Assembly (NCBI GenBank): GCA_030596245.1
Contig: JAUVKN010000110.1
Span: 1 to 11,261, forward strand
Length of the DNA: 11,261 bases
Direction: 5' to 3'
Origin: Bacteroidia bacterium
GTDB lineage: Bacteria > Bacteroidota > Bacteroidia > Bacteroidales > GCA-2748055
Of this stretch, positions 1 to 7,013 are shown one piece after another; the first letter of the stretch is position 1, and every line of letters starts with the position of its first letter. A program made the position numbers and the translations under genes. The notes below the pieces were generated by a model that saw only the letters and a program-made list of their open reading frames with translations, was not told where the DNA came from and did no database searches.

Positions 1-52
1 TGATGGCCTGTAAATGACCCAACAGTTCCATACTGGATACAACAAATTTCAT
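1..52 (-). CDS. dnaN: DNA polymerase III beta subunit (sliding clamp), N-terminal fragment
   Basis: Only the first 17 codons are in the window; the gene continues off the left edge. The reading begins MKFVVSS and continues MELLGHLQAI, which matches the typical start of Bacteroidota beta clamps (MKF-V/I-VSS, then a short helix ending in LQ-x-I/V). The product is the ring-shaped clamp that holds DNA polymerase III on its template. The start is the ATG at 52 on the minus strand; no strong Shine-Dalgarno is visible, as is common in this phylum. It lies 73 bases downstream of the DUF4340 gene on the same strand. The identification rests on a very short stretch plus remembered co-occurrence of dnaN with gldG-type genes in Bacteroidota, so the family call is probable rather than certain. 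Confidence 0.72.
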   Translation of the reverse strand, partial: MKFVVSSMELLGHLQAI

Positions 53-92
53 GAGTGTTTTAGTTTTTTGAGGTATGAGATCAATGATCCAT

Positions 93-100
93 CAATTATA
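93..100 (-). promoter_or_regulatory. Possible -7 promoter element for dnaN
   Basis: On the minus strand this reads TATAATTG, one mismatch from the Bacteroidota -7 consensus TAnnTTTG, about 40 bases upstream of the dnaN start. No convincing TTTG-like -33 element is found 19 to 21 bases further upstream; a ten-base T tract lies there instead. Weak candidate. Confidence 0.25.
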
Positions 101-101
101 C

Positions 102-135
102 AAAAAAAAAACGTTATAGCCTCGATTACTTTTCC
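102..135 (-). terminator. Possible weak intrinsic terminator or T tract after the DUF4340 gene
   Basis: Just after the DUF4340 stop codon, the minus strand carries a run of ten T (positions 111 down to 102). The preceding bases can form only a poor stem (GTAAT against ATAAC, with one mismatch). A good terminator would have a stable GC-rich hairpin, which I do not see, so this may only be a T tract between two co-transcribed genes. Confidence 0.2.
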
Positions 136-1085
136 CCAAAATAATGGGATAAATCACGCATCAACACATCCAAATAGATGTAGTTGGCAACAAGAGCTTC
201 GGGATCATTATTATGGAGTACCAGGGCCAGGAACATATGAGGCTCAGCATCCTGGTCTTCATGGTACGGGTATACCTGCAAGGTATGGGTCTCTCCCTGG
301 TGTGATTCCACCTGAATCCTGGCAATTCTTCCACCGGTCCCATAAGCAGAAGTCAATGCCCTTGCTGTAATCCCGGCCCTTTGTTCATACCTGATTGAAG
401 TGAAATAACTGAATAGCAGCCTGATAGTCAGATCATCCGGTGAGCCGGCCGGTAATACTGTTCCTTCATTGGAAGGCAAACATAGGATTTCTCCATTTTC
501 ATCCTGAATAAATTGAAACGCCTCTCCGCCTGCTAGTTCAATTTCAATCCTGGCAATTTCAGTTGGGAGCAGGTCAATCAGGAGGTGTTCACGGTAATGA
601 TTCGCCCGGCTTGAGAACACCTTGTCCAGGTTCAGTCCCGAATAACCTGCTATGGAAACTAAAAAGTTATGATCCGAGCCGGTTGGAGTGACCATGTATT
701 GATCCCCACGGGCTTGAAACTTATAGGCCAGGACCATTTTGTCTCCTTTCAGAAACTCTATTCTCCTTTCCGTTCCACTTACAGAACCGGGATCTATCAC
801 ATCCATGGAGTTAATCTGTAACCGCTCTGCTGCAAATAACAGGTTTTCCACCGCCACCGGATTTACTGCCTCCTCACCGAACAGCAACCAGGTCTGATCC
901 TGTCTGACCAGCAAAGTAGAATCATGCATATCTGAAAGGATGATCCTGTCAATGCTGGCAGGATCCTTCAGTGCAATTCGCTTACCGTCATTGCGAAGGG
1001 TGCTCCAGGGATCGGTAAATACCAGCAACAGAACCACTATAAGCAGCGCTGAAATTACCATTCCGATGGTCCTGCGGGATTGCAT
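126..1085 (-). CDS. DUF4340 domain-containing protein, membrane-anchored, partner of GldF/GldG
   Basis: A 319-residue protein with one N-terminal hydrophobic segment (about residues 7 to 24) after a short basic start (MQSRRT). This is a signal-anchor layout with no lipobox cysteine, so most of the chain should lie in the periplasm. The rest is beta-rich with alternating polar and hydrophobic strands, for example around residues 44 to 70 (IDRIILSD, then a QTWLLFG strand) and 176 to 204. This resembles the DUF4340 family, which is often encoded next to ABC-2 permease and GldG-type genes. Its start lies one base after the gldG stop, so the two are almost certainly translated from one message. 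The molecular role is not known; an accessory subunit of the GldFG transporter is inference from position. There is no catalytic motif I can name. Family call fairly confident, function open. Confidence 0.72.
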   Translation of the reverse strand: MQSRRTIGMVISALLIVVLLLVFTDPWSTLRNDGKRIALKDPASIDRIILSDMHDSTLLVRQDQTWLLFGEEAVNPVAVENLLFAAERLQINSMDVIDPGSVSGTERRIEFLKGDKMVLAYKFQARGDQYMVTPTGSDHNFLVSIAGYSGLNLDKVFSSRANHYREHLLIDLLPTEIARIEIELAGGEAFQFIQDENGEILCLPSNEGTVLPAGSPDDLTIRLLFSYFTSIRYEQRAGITARALTSAYGTGGRIARIQVESHQGETHTLQVYPYHEDQDAEPHMFLALVLHNNDPEALVANYIYLDVLMRDLSHYFGEK

Positions 1086-1086
1086 T

Positions 1087-2796
1087 TTAAGAGGTGTATT
1101 TTCTTTTCCTGACCAGTTGGATCAACAGGCCTGAAAGCAGCACCAGGATCAGAGGCAACAGGGTGTTAAGCAACTTCCATTTCAGTACCTGTGATTTCTG
1201 GTTGATCACCTCTCTGTTGAGCAATCGAAGCTTGAACTCCCGGGACCTGAGCTCCATAATGCCGGTCTCGTCGGTCATGAAATTGATCACATTCATAATA
1301 AACTCCAGGTTCCCAAAGGTCTGCCGTGTATACTTATCGTAACCAAGTGGTTGTGCCCTGAATGCACCCCGCTCGAACTTCACCTCATTGGCCGGGATGT
1401 CACCATCCGTCACCACAAACAGAGAGGTGGGTCCGCTTTTACTGATTACCTCCCAATCGGCCGGGAATACACCCTCAGGTACCGGGTAATTCTTATAAAA
1501 TGATTCAAAACTCCCCTCCACCAGGATACCCACAGGAAGGTGGGCGGCCGTAAAGAGCGCAGGATCGGGTTGAATTGTCACCTCTTCCATACTGATGTAG
1601 AGAGGTACTTCTCGTTTCCTGCTGGCAGGAGAGGTAGCCATCAATACGGTTTTCGACAGCTCCTGTGATGGGTCACCCACCGTGTCAAGGGAAGAGCTAA
1701 ACTCGCTTTTCACATAATTGAGTCCCCGTGTTACAGGGTGTGCAGGGGGACCCGACAGCAGAGGGTGGTAAACCCAGGGCATCATGGTAAAACGAGCCTG
1801 TTCACCTGCCGGTGCTGTATTGACCGGGACCAGGTTGCATTGCATATCAGCCACCAGGTTGTAGTTGACCCGGATCCCGTATTTAAACAACAGCTCCTCG
1901 AGACCAACAGGATTTGCCAGAGCAACTGTAGTACCACCCGAGAGACTGTCAGCAAAGGGATCTACCGGATCAAGGAAAAAGAGCACTTTCCCTCCTTCCA
2001 TCATATACTGGTCGATGGCAAATTTATCTGCCTCGCTGAATATACGCATGGGTTTGGCTATGATCAGTGCCTCGTATGGCAGCAGTGCTTCCACATTTCC
2101 ATTGATAAATCCGCGGTCCACCTGGAAGAAGTTCTTCAACTCATCCATGAGGCTGTGGGTCTGCAGGGAATCCAACTCGCCATGCCCTTCAATAAAAGCG
2201 ATCCGGGGAACCTCTTTCAATGTCAGACTGAATATGGCCCTGGCAAATTCGTACTCAAGGGTTTGTATGGAATTGTTCAGGTTCAACTCATGGGAAAGGG
2301 ATGGGTTATTCTTCAATAGGTTCACGGGCATCTCAACGCCCTTGTAACTGATCATGGCCCCTGGAAAGATGATCTTTGCGGAAGATCCTCCCTCCCCGTC
2401 ACGTACCTGAATATTGGTCACACTTAATCCCCTGTCATACAATTCGCCAATCATCCGGTTGCGAATTGCCTCATCAGTCTCTTCATACAAGTTGATGAAT
2501 TCATACTGCAGATTCTCGCCTGCGTAGGCCCTGAATTCGTCCATCAACTCGCGGATGGACTTGCGAAAATTAACAAACTCCGAAGGCAGTTCACCGTCCA
2601 GGTAAACCCGCACAAACACCACGTCATCCAACTCCTTCATCAGGTGGCGGGATGAGCTGGAGAGCGAGTGTCTCTTTTCGGAAGTAAGATCGATCCTGAA
2701 AAACTTCATGCCAGAGAGAACCGACAGCAGAAACACCACCACCAAAGCGATGAATAGTTGTGTTAGTTGTCGTCTTTTTAGCTCTTTCCTGTCCAT
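1087..2796 (-). CDS. gldG: GldG-type ABC transporter auxiliary protein
   Basis: A 569-residue protein with a transmembrane helix near the N-terminus (about residues 11 to 29) and another near the C-terminus (about 541 to 562), the latter followed by a basic tail. A large extracytoplasmic region lies between them. The motif FFRIDLTSEKRHSLS (residues 32 to 46), where the first helix exits the membrane, is typical of GldG and related ABC_transp_aux proteins. FIEGHGE (201 to 207) and GGKVLFFLDP (268 to 277) are also characteristic. GldG works with the permease GldF; the pair was first described in Flavobacterium gliding but also occurs in non-motile Bacteroidota, so gliding is not implied. I chose the ATG at 2796 because it follows the gldF stop by 7 bases, has a purine-rich AGGAAAAG directly upstream, and gives the proper GldG N-terminus. 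A longer frame starting at 2979 would overlap gldF by 176 bases and encodes unrelated sequence. Confidence 0.88.
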   Translation of the reverse strand: MDRKELKRRQLTQLFIALVVVFLLSVLSGMKFFRIDLTSEKRHSLSSSSRHLMKELDDVVFVRVYLDGELPSEFVNFRKSIRELMDEFRAYAGENLQYEFINLYEETDEAIRNRMIGELYDRGLSVTNIQVRDGEGGSSAKIIFPGAMISYKGVEMPVNLLKNNPSLSHELNLNNSIQTLEYEFARAIFSLTLKEVPRIAFIEGHGELDSLQTHSLMDELKNFFQVDRGFINGNVEALLPYEALIIAKPMRIFSEADKFAIDQYMMEGGKVLFFLDPVDPFADSLSGGTTVALANPVGLEELLFKYGIRVNYNLVADMQCNLVPVNTAPAGEQARFTMMPWVYHPLLSGPPAHPVTRGLNYVKSEFSSSLDTVGDPSQELSKTVLMATSPASRKREVPLYISMEEVTIQPDPALFTAAHLPVGILVEGSFESFYKNYPVPEGVFPADWEVISKSGPTSLFVVTDGDIPANEVKFERGAFRAQPLGYDKYTRQTFGNLEFIMNVINFMTDETGIMELRSREFKLRLLNREVINQKSQVLKWKLLNTLLPLILVLLSGLLIQLVRKRKYTS

Positions 2797-2797
2797 T

Positions 2798-2805
2798 CTT
2801 TTCCT
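2798..2805 (-). promoter_or_regulatory. Ribosome binding site that decides the gldG start
   Basis: On the minus strand AGGAAAAG overlaps the last two bases of the gldF stop codon and ends one base before the ATG at 2796. It supports the short start of gldG and suggests translational coupling to gldF. Confidence 0.5.
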
Positions 2806-3535
2806 ACCATTTACTGCTTTGAAGCACGGTTCGCGTTCCCAAAACATACAATCCCATGACTCCGAGAAAATAGAGGATATCGCGTGAATCGAGCACGCCC
2901 CTGCTGATGGAGTTATAATGATACCCAATACCCAGACGGGAGATGAAAAATGCGATCTGTCCTGATCCTGCCAGGTCACTTAAAAAATCAAAACCCAGGT
3001 ACATGAAGAAAGATGCAGATACCGCAATAATAAATGCTACAATCTGGTTGCCGGTAAGTGCCGATGTAAACACCCCGATGGCCGCATAGATCCCTCCCAG
3101 GAACAAGAGCCCGATATAGGAGCCCCAGGTACCTCCTGTATCCATATTGCCAGGGGTGCTGCCGAGCCTGGAAACCGACCAAAAATGGATAAGTGTGGGG
3201 ATCAGAGAGAAGAGTACCAGCGCCCATGATGCAAAAAATTTGGCCAGAATGATTTGCAGCTCACTCACCGGTCTGGTGTAGAGCAGATCCAGTGTTCCAG
3301 TCCTTTTCTCCTCCGAGATCATCCGCATAGTAATGGCCGGAACCAGAAAGAGGAAAATCCAGGGGGCAATGGCAAACATTGAGTCCATCGTGGCATACCC
3401 ATTCTCCAATATGTTGAACTGACCAGGGATGATCCACATAAAGAGGCTGTTGAGCAATAAGAAAACCACGATCACCACATACCCGGTAAGGCTGCTGAAA
3501 AATCCGCTTATTTCTTTTTTAAAGAGTGTCCACAT
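2804..3535 (-). CDS. gldF: GldF-type ABC-2 transporter permease
   Basis: A 243-residue integral membrane protein with about six hydrophobic segments: roughly residues 17 to 37, 53 to 72, 97 to 118, 139 to 160, 163 to 185 and 218 to 236. Between the second and third is EEKRTGTLDLLYTRPV (75 to 90), the cytoplasmic motif typical of ABC-2 permeases such as GldF, NosY and CcmB-like proteins. The very short N-terminus, MWTLFKKEISGFF, and the length fit GldF. It should form the transmembrane channel of an ABC transporter with GldG, and needs an ATPase (GldA type) that is not encoded in this window. The substrate is not established for this family. The gene starts 13 bases after the SpoIID-type gene stop and ends 7 bases before gldG, which fits one operon. 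Another ATG lies ten bases upstream but in a different frame. Confidence 0.88.
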   Translation of the reverse strand: MWTLFKKEISGFFSSLTGYVVIVVFLLLNSLFMWIIPGQFNILENGYATMDSMFAIAPWIFLFLVPAITMRMISEEKRTGTLDLLYTRPVSELQIILAKFFASWALVLFSLIPTLIHFWSVSRLGSTPGNMDTGGTWGSYIGLLFLGGIYAAIGVFTSALTGNQIVAFIIAVSASFFMYLGFDFLSDLAGSGQIAFFISRLGIGYHYNSISRGVLDSRDILYFLGVMGLYVLGTRTVLQSSKW

Positions 3536-3548
3536 TCCCGGTCATGGA

Positions 3549-4721
3549 TTAAAATTCCAGTTTCGCCTGTGACAAGCTTGAGGCGGGAAGGTCCCTGTAA
3601 TCCATTAACCGTATCTCATAAAAATAGAACTGAAGTATATCCTGGTAGCTATATCCGTCCCTGGCCATCTTCATGGCTCCTTGCTGGCTCATTCCTATTC
3701 CGTGTCCATGTCCCTTGCCCCAGATGAGAATGGAATCTCCTTCGGGGAACATATCAAAGAAGGATGACCTGAATCCCCAATCCTCCCTGATTTTAGTCAT
3801 CCTGATGGAATCCTTATCCAGGATGAAATATTTTTTTCGACGCATTTGCTCCACATAGATGATCTCATCGGGGATCCTGGATACAGATTTCATTCCGTTA
3901 TTAATCAGGTACGCTTTCCACTCTTTGAAAGAGATGGTGTCGCTCCACTTAGCATTTGTCTGATGAAGTGAATAGGGGTCAACCACCGACTGCAGATAAT
4001 CCACATCGGTAAGCCAGGCATTGGATGCACGCTCTGTTTGTCCACCGCTATTGGAATGATACACTGCGGTGATAAGCTTAAAATTGTAATCGGCCACTAC
4101 CATCCCGGTAGTTTCAAGGATAGCCTCCAGGATGACCGGGTTAGAAACGCTTTTTCCTTTATAGGCCTGACAGTGTGTTCCGTCACAAAGAGAAAATCCC
4201 TCGGAATCGTGGCGATCCAGTTGCTTCATGGCATAGGTGCGACACAGGATCGATTGTGCCTTATAGAACTCCTTCTCGGCATTGTCTCCCGCTTCAGTCT
4301 CAACCACACCTGCAAGGTACTTGTCAAAATCAACCCGGTTTACCAGGGTTAAAAAACGGTCACTCGCCGAAACCACTAGGTCATCATCGTACAACCTGGA
4401 TTCAAGTTCGGGCTGAATGGGACGTATCCTGAAGATAGATTCCAATGAAAGTCCCCTCAGTTCCAATTGCTGACAATGACCAAAATCCCGGTCAGCATCC
4501 AACACTTTCAACTTGCTCTCCTCCAGTGTAAGGTAGAGGATCCCCCCCTCTTCCAACCTGGAAACGATATTCCCGTCCATCACCAGCTGGTAGCTGCCCG
4601 CTGAACAGTAGACCACAGCCGCCTTTACCAGGTTGTCCTGATACAGTCCCACCTGAACAGGCTGGGCCACTGCTTCCAATAACCCAACTGAAATCAATAC
4701 AATTAGCAATATTCGCTTCAT
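3549..4721 (-). CDS. SpoIID/LytB domain protein, secreted peptidoglycan lytic enzyme
   Basis: A 390-residue protein with a clear signal peptide (residues 1 to about 20, MKRILLIVLISVGLLEAVAQ), so it acts in the periplasm. The SpoIID domain spans about residues 115 to 372. The motif YLAGVVETEAG (135 to 145) carries the glutamate expected to be catalytic (E143). A putative metal or structural cluster H171, C179, H183, C184 follows (CDGTHCQAY), then YHSNSGG (221 to 227) and the C-terminal GKGHGHGIGMSQQGA (335 to 349). In characterised SpoIID the activity is lytic transglycosylase cleavage of glycan strands already stripped of peptides; I infer the same here. In this Gram-negative context it has nothing to do with sporulation. 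Residues 20 to 110 form an N-terminal region I cannot assign. The start overlaps the lpxB stop by four bases (ATGA), indicating translational coupling, and gldF follows 13 bases after. Family call strong, exact physiological role unknown. Confidence 0.87.
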   Translation of the reverse strand: MKRILLIVLISVGLLEAVAQPVQVGLYQDNLVKAAVVYCSAGSYQLVMDGNIVSRLEEGGILYLTLEESKLKVLDADRDFGHCQQLELRGLSLESIFRIRPIQPELESRLYDDDLVVSASDRFLTLVNRVDFDKYLAGVVETEAGDNAEKEFYKAQSILCRTYAMKQLDRHDSEGFSLCDGTHCQAYKGKSVSNPVILEAILETTGMVVADYNFKLITAVYHSNSGGQTERASNAWLTDVDYLQSVVDPYSLHQTNAKWSDTISFKEWKAYLINNGMKSVSRIPDEIIYVEQMRRKKYFILDKDSIRMTKIREDWGFRSSFFDMFPEGDSILIWGKGHGHGIGMSQQGAMKMARDGYSYQDILQFYFYEIRLMDYRDLPASSLSQAKLEF

Positions 4722-5842
4722 GCCAAATCCACTTTTAATAGTTCAACCATTCGACTGCCGATTCTTTGGGAAACACCATACTCCCCCAGATTCTTCTGCA
4801 GCGATTTGTACCCCTCCTTCATCCCCTCTCTATACCCGGCATCGTCAAGAATCCTTGAAAGCTCTTTGAAGGCACGCTCGAAAAGATCTCGCTGAATGAT
4901 CTCAGCCACCAGCTGCTTCCCGTAAATAAGGTTTACAAGGCTGATAAAATTAATCTTTATTAATCGTTTTCCAATTCCATAAGCCAGCGATCCGGTTCTG
5001 TAGAGCACCACCTGGGGAACATCAAACAGCGCCGCCTCAAGGGTAGCAGTCCCGGAGGTAATCAAACCTGCCATTGCCGATTCCAGCAAAGCGTAAGTTT
5101 CCTGGTAGACGATCCCAACATTTGAGCCACTTAAGTGATGATCATACAGGGACGCTTCAATGGAAGGTGCCCCGGCAACAACAAAACGGTACTCCGGATG
5201 ATTCATGGCCACCTTTACCATAGGAGGCAGCATCGCTTCAATCTCTTTTCTGCGTGAACCAGCCAGTAACGCCACAATCGGTTTATTATCAAATCCGTGT
5301 TTCAGTCGCCACGCCGCCGCCCCCTCAAAATCCTTCCTGAAATTGTAGATCTCATCCACCAGCGGGTTCCCAAAGTACTCTACCTTCATATCCAACTTTC
5401 CAAAGAAATCCACTTCGAATGGCAGGATCACGAAAAGGCTACTGGTAAACTTTTTCAGCCGCTTCACACGGCGTTGCTTCCACGCCCATACTTTGGGTGA
5501 AATAAAGTAAAACACTTTCAAACCAATGGAGGTTGCAAACCGGGCCATTCGCAAATTGAATCCCGGGTAATCCACCGGGATCACCACATCGGGTTGCCAT
5601 TTTTGGATCTCAGCTTTCACCCTGCTCATGGACTTGAATATTTTCCCCAGGTGAAGCAGCACATCCAACATCATATAACTGGTCTCGCGGTAATGTACTA
5701 CCATTCCTTCCGAGACCGCCTTCATCAGATCTCCTCCCATAAAACGAAACTCGGCAAGCGGATCATGCTGCTTCAATCCCTTCATCAAATTTGAGGCGTG
5801 AAGATCACCGGAGGCCTCACCGGCTATTAGAAAATACTTCAT
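4718..5842 (-). CDS. lpxB: Lipid-A-disaccharide synthase
   Basis: A 374-residue glycosyltransferase (GT19) that joins UDP-2,3-diacylglucosamine and lipid X into the lipid A disaccharide at the inner face of the inner membrane. It shows the family signatures in order: FLIAGEASGDLHAS (residues 4 to 17), the MGG near 35 to 37, PVDYPGFNLRMA (89 to 100), YFISPKVWAWKQRR (112 to 125), YFGNPLVDE (156 to 164), LLAGSRRKEI (192 to 201) and TSGTATLEAAL (262 to 272). Length is normal for LpxB. I chose the ATG at 5842 because MKYFLIAGEASGD is the usual N-terminus; an upstream in-frame start at 5878 would add 12 unrelated residues and overlap the preceding gene. It starts 7 bases after the small membrane protein gene, and its stop overlaps the start of the SpoIID-type gene. 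Its presence shows an LPS- or LOS-containing outer membrane. Confidence 0.95.
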   Translation of the reverse strand: MKYFLIAGEASGDLHASNLMKGLKQHDPLAEFRFMGGDLMKAVSEGMVVHYRETSYMMLDVLLHLGKIFKSMSRVKAEIQKWQPDVVIPVDYPGFNLRMARFATSIGLKVFYFISPKVWAWKQRRVKRLKKFTSSLFVILPFEVDFFGKLDMKVEYFGNPLVDEIYNFRKDFEGAAAWRLKHGFDNKPIVALLAGSRRKEIEAMLPPMVKVAMNHPEYRFVVAGAPSIEASLYDHHLSGSNVGIVYQETYALLESAMAGLITSGTATLEAALFDVPQVVLYRTGSLAYGIGKRLIKINFISLVNLIYGKQLVAEIIQRDLFERAFKELSRILDDAGYREGMKEGYKSLQKNLGEYGVSQRIGSRMVELLKVDLA

Positions 5843-5849
5843 GATTCTC

Positions 5850-6143
5850 TCAGGAAAATTTGAGCACCAACATAACAAATCCTACGACTAATGTTGCAAA
5901 TATTACCCCTCTGGCTGAAAATGTCCTGTTGGTCCAGATAAAGATGAAAAAAAGAAGCAGGTTAGGTATGGTACAAAGGCTCAGTACTTTCGAAAGCATA
6001 CCCACATTTTGGAAATGACTCAGAAATTCAAAAAATCCCCCATCGAACCTCACCAGCCAGAAGCCAGCCATGGTAACCACAGGAAGTACAATTCCCGGAA
6101 CTAATCCATACAGCATATGATCAAATTTCTCTTTAGCCTTCAT
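5850..6143 (-). CDS. Small three-helix membrane protein of unknown function
   Basis: A 97-residue protein with three predicted membrane segments: about residues 13 to 32, 53 to 70 and 78 to 95. A short loop starting VRFDGGFFEF follows the first helix, and TNRTFSARG lies between the second and third. The N-terminus is basic (MKAKEKFDH). I do not recognise a named domain or catalytic motif. It sits between surE and lpxB, overlapping the end of surE by 11 bases and ending 7 bases before lpxB, so it is translated from the same message. That tight fit is the best evidence that it is a real gene. The start is uncertain: a GTG at 6152 would add three residues (reading MLK). A role in lipid A or envelope biogenesis would be guesswork from position only. 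Confidence 0.8.
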   Translation of the reverse strand: MKAKEKFDHMLYGLVPGIVLPVVTMAGFWLVRFDGGFFEFLSHFQNVGMLSKVLSLCTIPNLLLFFIFIWTNRTFSARGVIFATLVVGFVMLVLKFS

Positions 6144-6930
6144 TTTTAACACTTGCTAAGTCCCAGCTTTTCATTTTCTCAAGCATTGAATAGGCAGTCA
6201 GATCGGTATTGATCGGAACCACCGACACGTAGTGATGTTTCAGTGCCCATTCATCAGTTTCGGTACCCCCACCATCGGGTTCCCGGTTATGAAAAAAACC
6301 GGTCAGCCAGTAATACTCCTGCCCGTTAGGATCTGTTCGCTTTTCAAACTCCTCTTTCCAAAATCCATTGGCCTGACTACACATCCGGATCCCTTTGATC
6401 TCTTTTGCTGAAACTGCAGGAATGTTTACATTGAGGCAAATTCCATCGGGTAATCCCCTCTCCATCACCATGCGAATCACCTCCCTGAGCACCCCTGCTG
6501 ATGATGAAAAATCTGCATCGGAATCGAAACTGAGTAGTGAAAATCCGATGGAAGGGATATGGTTAATGGCTCCTTCCATGGCTGCTGCCATGGTCCCCGA
6601 ATAGAGAATACTGGAAGAGGAGTTGGAACCGTGATTGATCCCTGAAAGCACAAGGTCGGGCCGTCTGCCTAAAATACTATTGAATGCCAGCTTCACTCCA
6701 TCCACCGGTGTTCCGTTGGTCAGGTATTTTTTAAATCCGGGTTCCTCTTTAACCAGTTTCACCCTAAGAGGTACTTTGATGGTAATGGCGTGGGACATGC
6801 CCGACATAGCCTCCCGTGATGAGATCACCACCACATCACCAAACTCCCTGGCAACCATGATCAGTTCCTTCAATCCCTTTGCCTCAATGCCATCGTCATT
6901 GGTGACCAGTATCAACGGTTTGTTGTTCAT
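6133..6930 (-). CDS. surE: 5'/3'-nucleotidase SurE
   Basis: A 265-residue metal-dependent phosphatase that removes phosphate from nucleoside monophosphates in the cytoplasm. The N-terminus PLILVTNDDGIEAKG (residues 5 to 19) carries the metal-binding N11-D12-D13 region. SGMSHAIT (43 to 50) supplies the conserved serine, TNGTPVDGVKLA (71 to 82) is the family's nucleotide-site motif, and SGINHGSN (97 to 104) supplies the conserved asparagine. The C-terminal part, with DEWALKHHYVSVVPINTDLT (226 to 245), is the usual SurE ending. I chose the ATG at 6930; a GTG at 6963 in the same frame would add 11 residues not typical of the family and lies inside the presumed promoter. A purine-rich GGGGAGAG stands 9 bases upstream of the chosen start. 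This is the first gene of the minus-strand operon. The enzyme is known for a role in stationary-phase survival in Escherichia coli; its link with lpxB here is positional only. Confidence 0.95.
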   Translation of the reverse strand: MNNKPLILVTNDDGIEAKGLKELIMVAREFGDVVVISSREAMSGMSHAITIKVPLRVKLVKEEPGFKKYLTNGTPVDGVKLAFNSILGRRPDLVLSGINHGSNSSSSILYSGTMAAAMEGAINHIPSIGFSLLSFDSDADFSSSAGVLREVIRMVMERGLPDGICLNVNIPAVSAKEIKGIRMCSQANGFWKEEFEKRTDPNGQEYYWLTGFFHNREPDGGGTETDEWALKHHYVSVVPINTDLTAYSMLEKMKSWDLASVKNEG

Positions 6931-6932
6931 AT

Positions 6933-6947
6933 CTCCATTCTCTCCCC
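6933..6947 (-). promoter_or_regulatory. Ribosome binding site that decides the surE start
   Basis: On the minus strand GGGGAGAG (6947 to 6940) lies 9 bases before the ATG at 6930, with a second GGAG (6936 to 6933) very close to it. This is unusually purine-rich for a phylum where Shine-Dalgarno motifs are often weak, and it favours the 6930 start over the GTG at 6963. Confidence 0.55.
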
Positions 6948-6962
6948 TAAGTAAGTAAGCCA

Positions 6963-6970
6963 CAAAAATA
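6963..6970 (-). promoter_or_regulatory. surE: Candidate -7 promoter element of the surE operon
   Basis: The minus strand reads TATTTTTG, an exact match to the Bacteroidota -7 consensus TAnnTTTG, about 33 bases upstream of the surE ATG. This predicts a short leader beginning near 6957. The -33 element is not convincing: no TTTG lies 19 to 21 bases upstream. The same octamer occurs before pheT. Confidence 0.45.
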
Positions 6971-7013
6971 TCTAAAATCTATGAGATCTTGATTATTTAT
7001 TTTAATTTCCATT

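Noticed and set aside
14..370. A 118-codon plus-strand frame at the left edge
   Set aside because: It runs antisense through the dnaN start, the gap and the DUF4340 gene end; its protein has no domain-like character.
1738..2347. Long open frames of 193 and 160 codons on the plus strand
   Set aside because: They lie antisense within gldG, show no recognisable domains and look like shadows of its codon pattern.
2797..2979. A 61-residue N-terminal extension of gldG starting at 2979
   Set aside because: It overlaps the end of gldF by 176 bases, its sequence has no GldG character, and a good start with a ribosome binding site lies at 2796.
126..3535. Gliding motility as an inferred trait
   Set aside because: GldF, GldG and DUF4340 occur in non-gliding Bacteroidota; the core gliding/type IX genes are not in this window.
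3549..4721. SpoIID as a sign of a spore-forming Firmicute
   Set aside because: The neighbouring lpxB, gldF and gldG show a Gram-negative Bacteroidota genome, and SpoIID/LytB domains occur widely outside spore formers.
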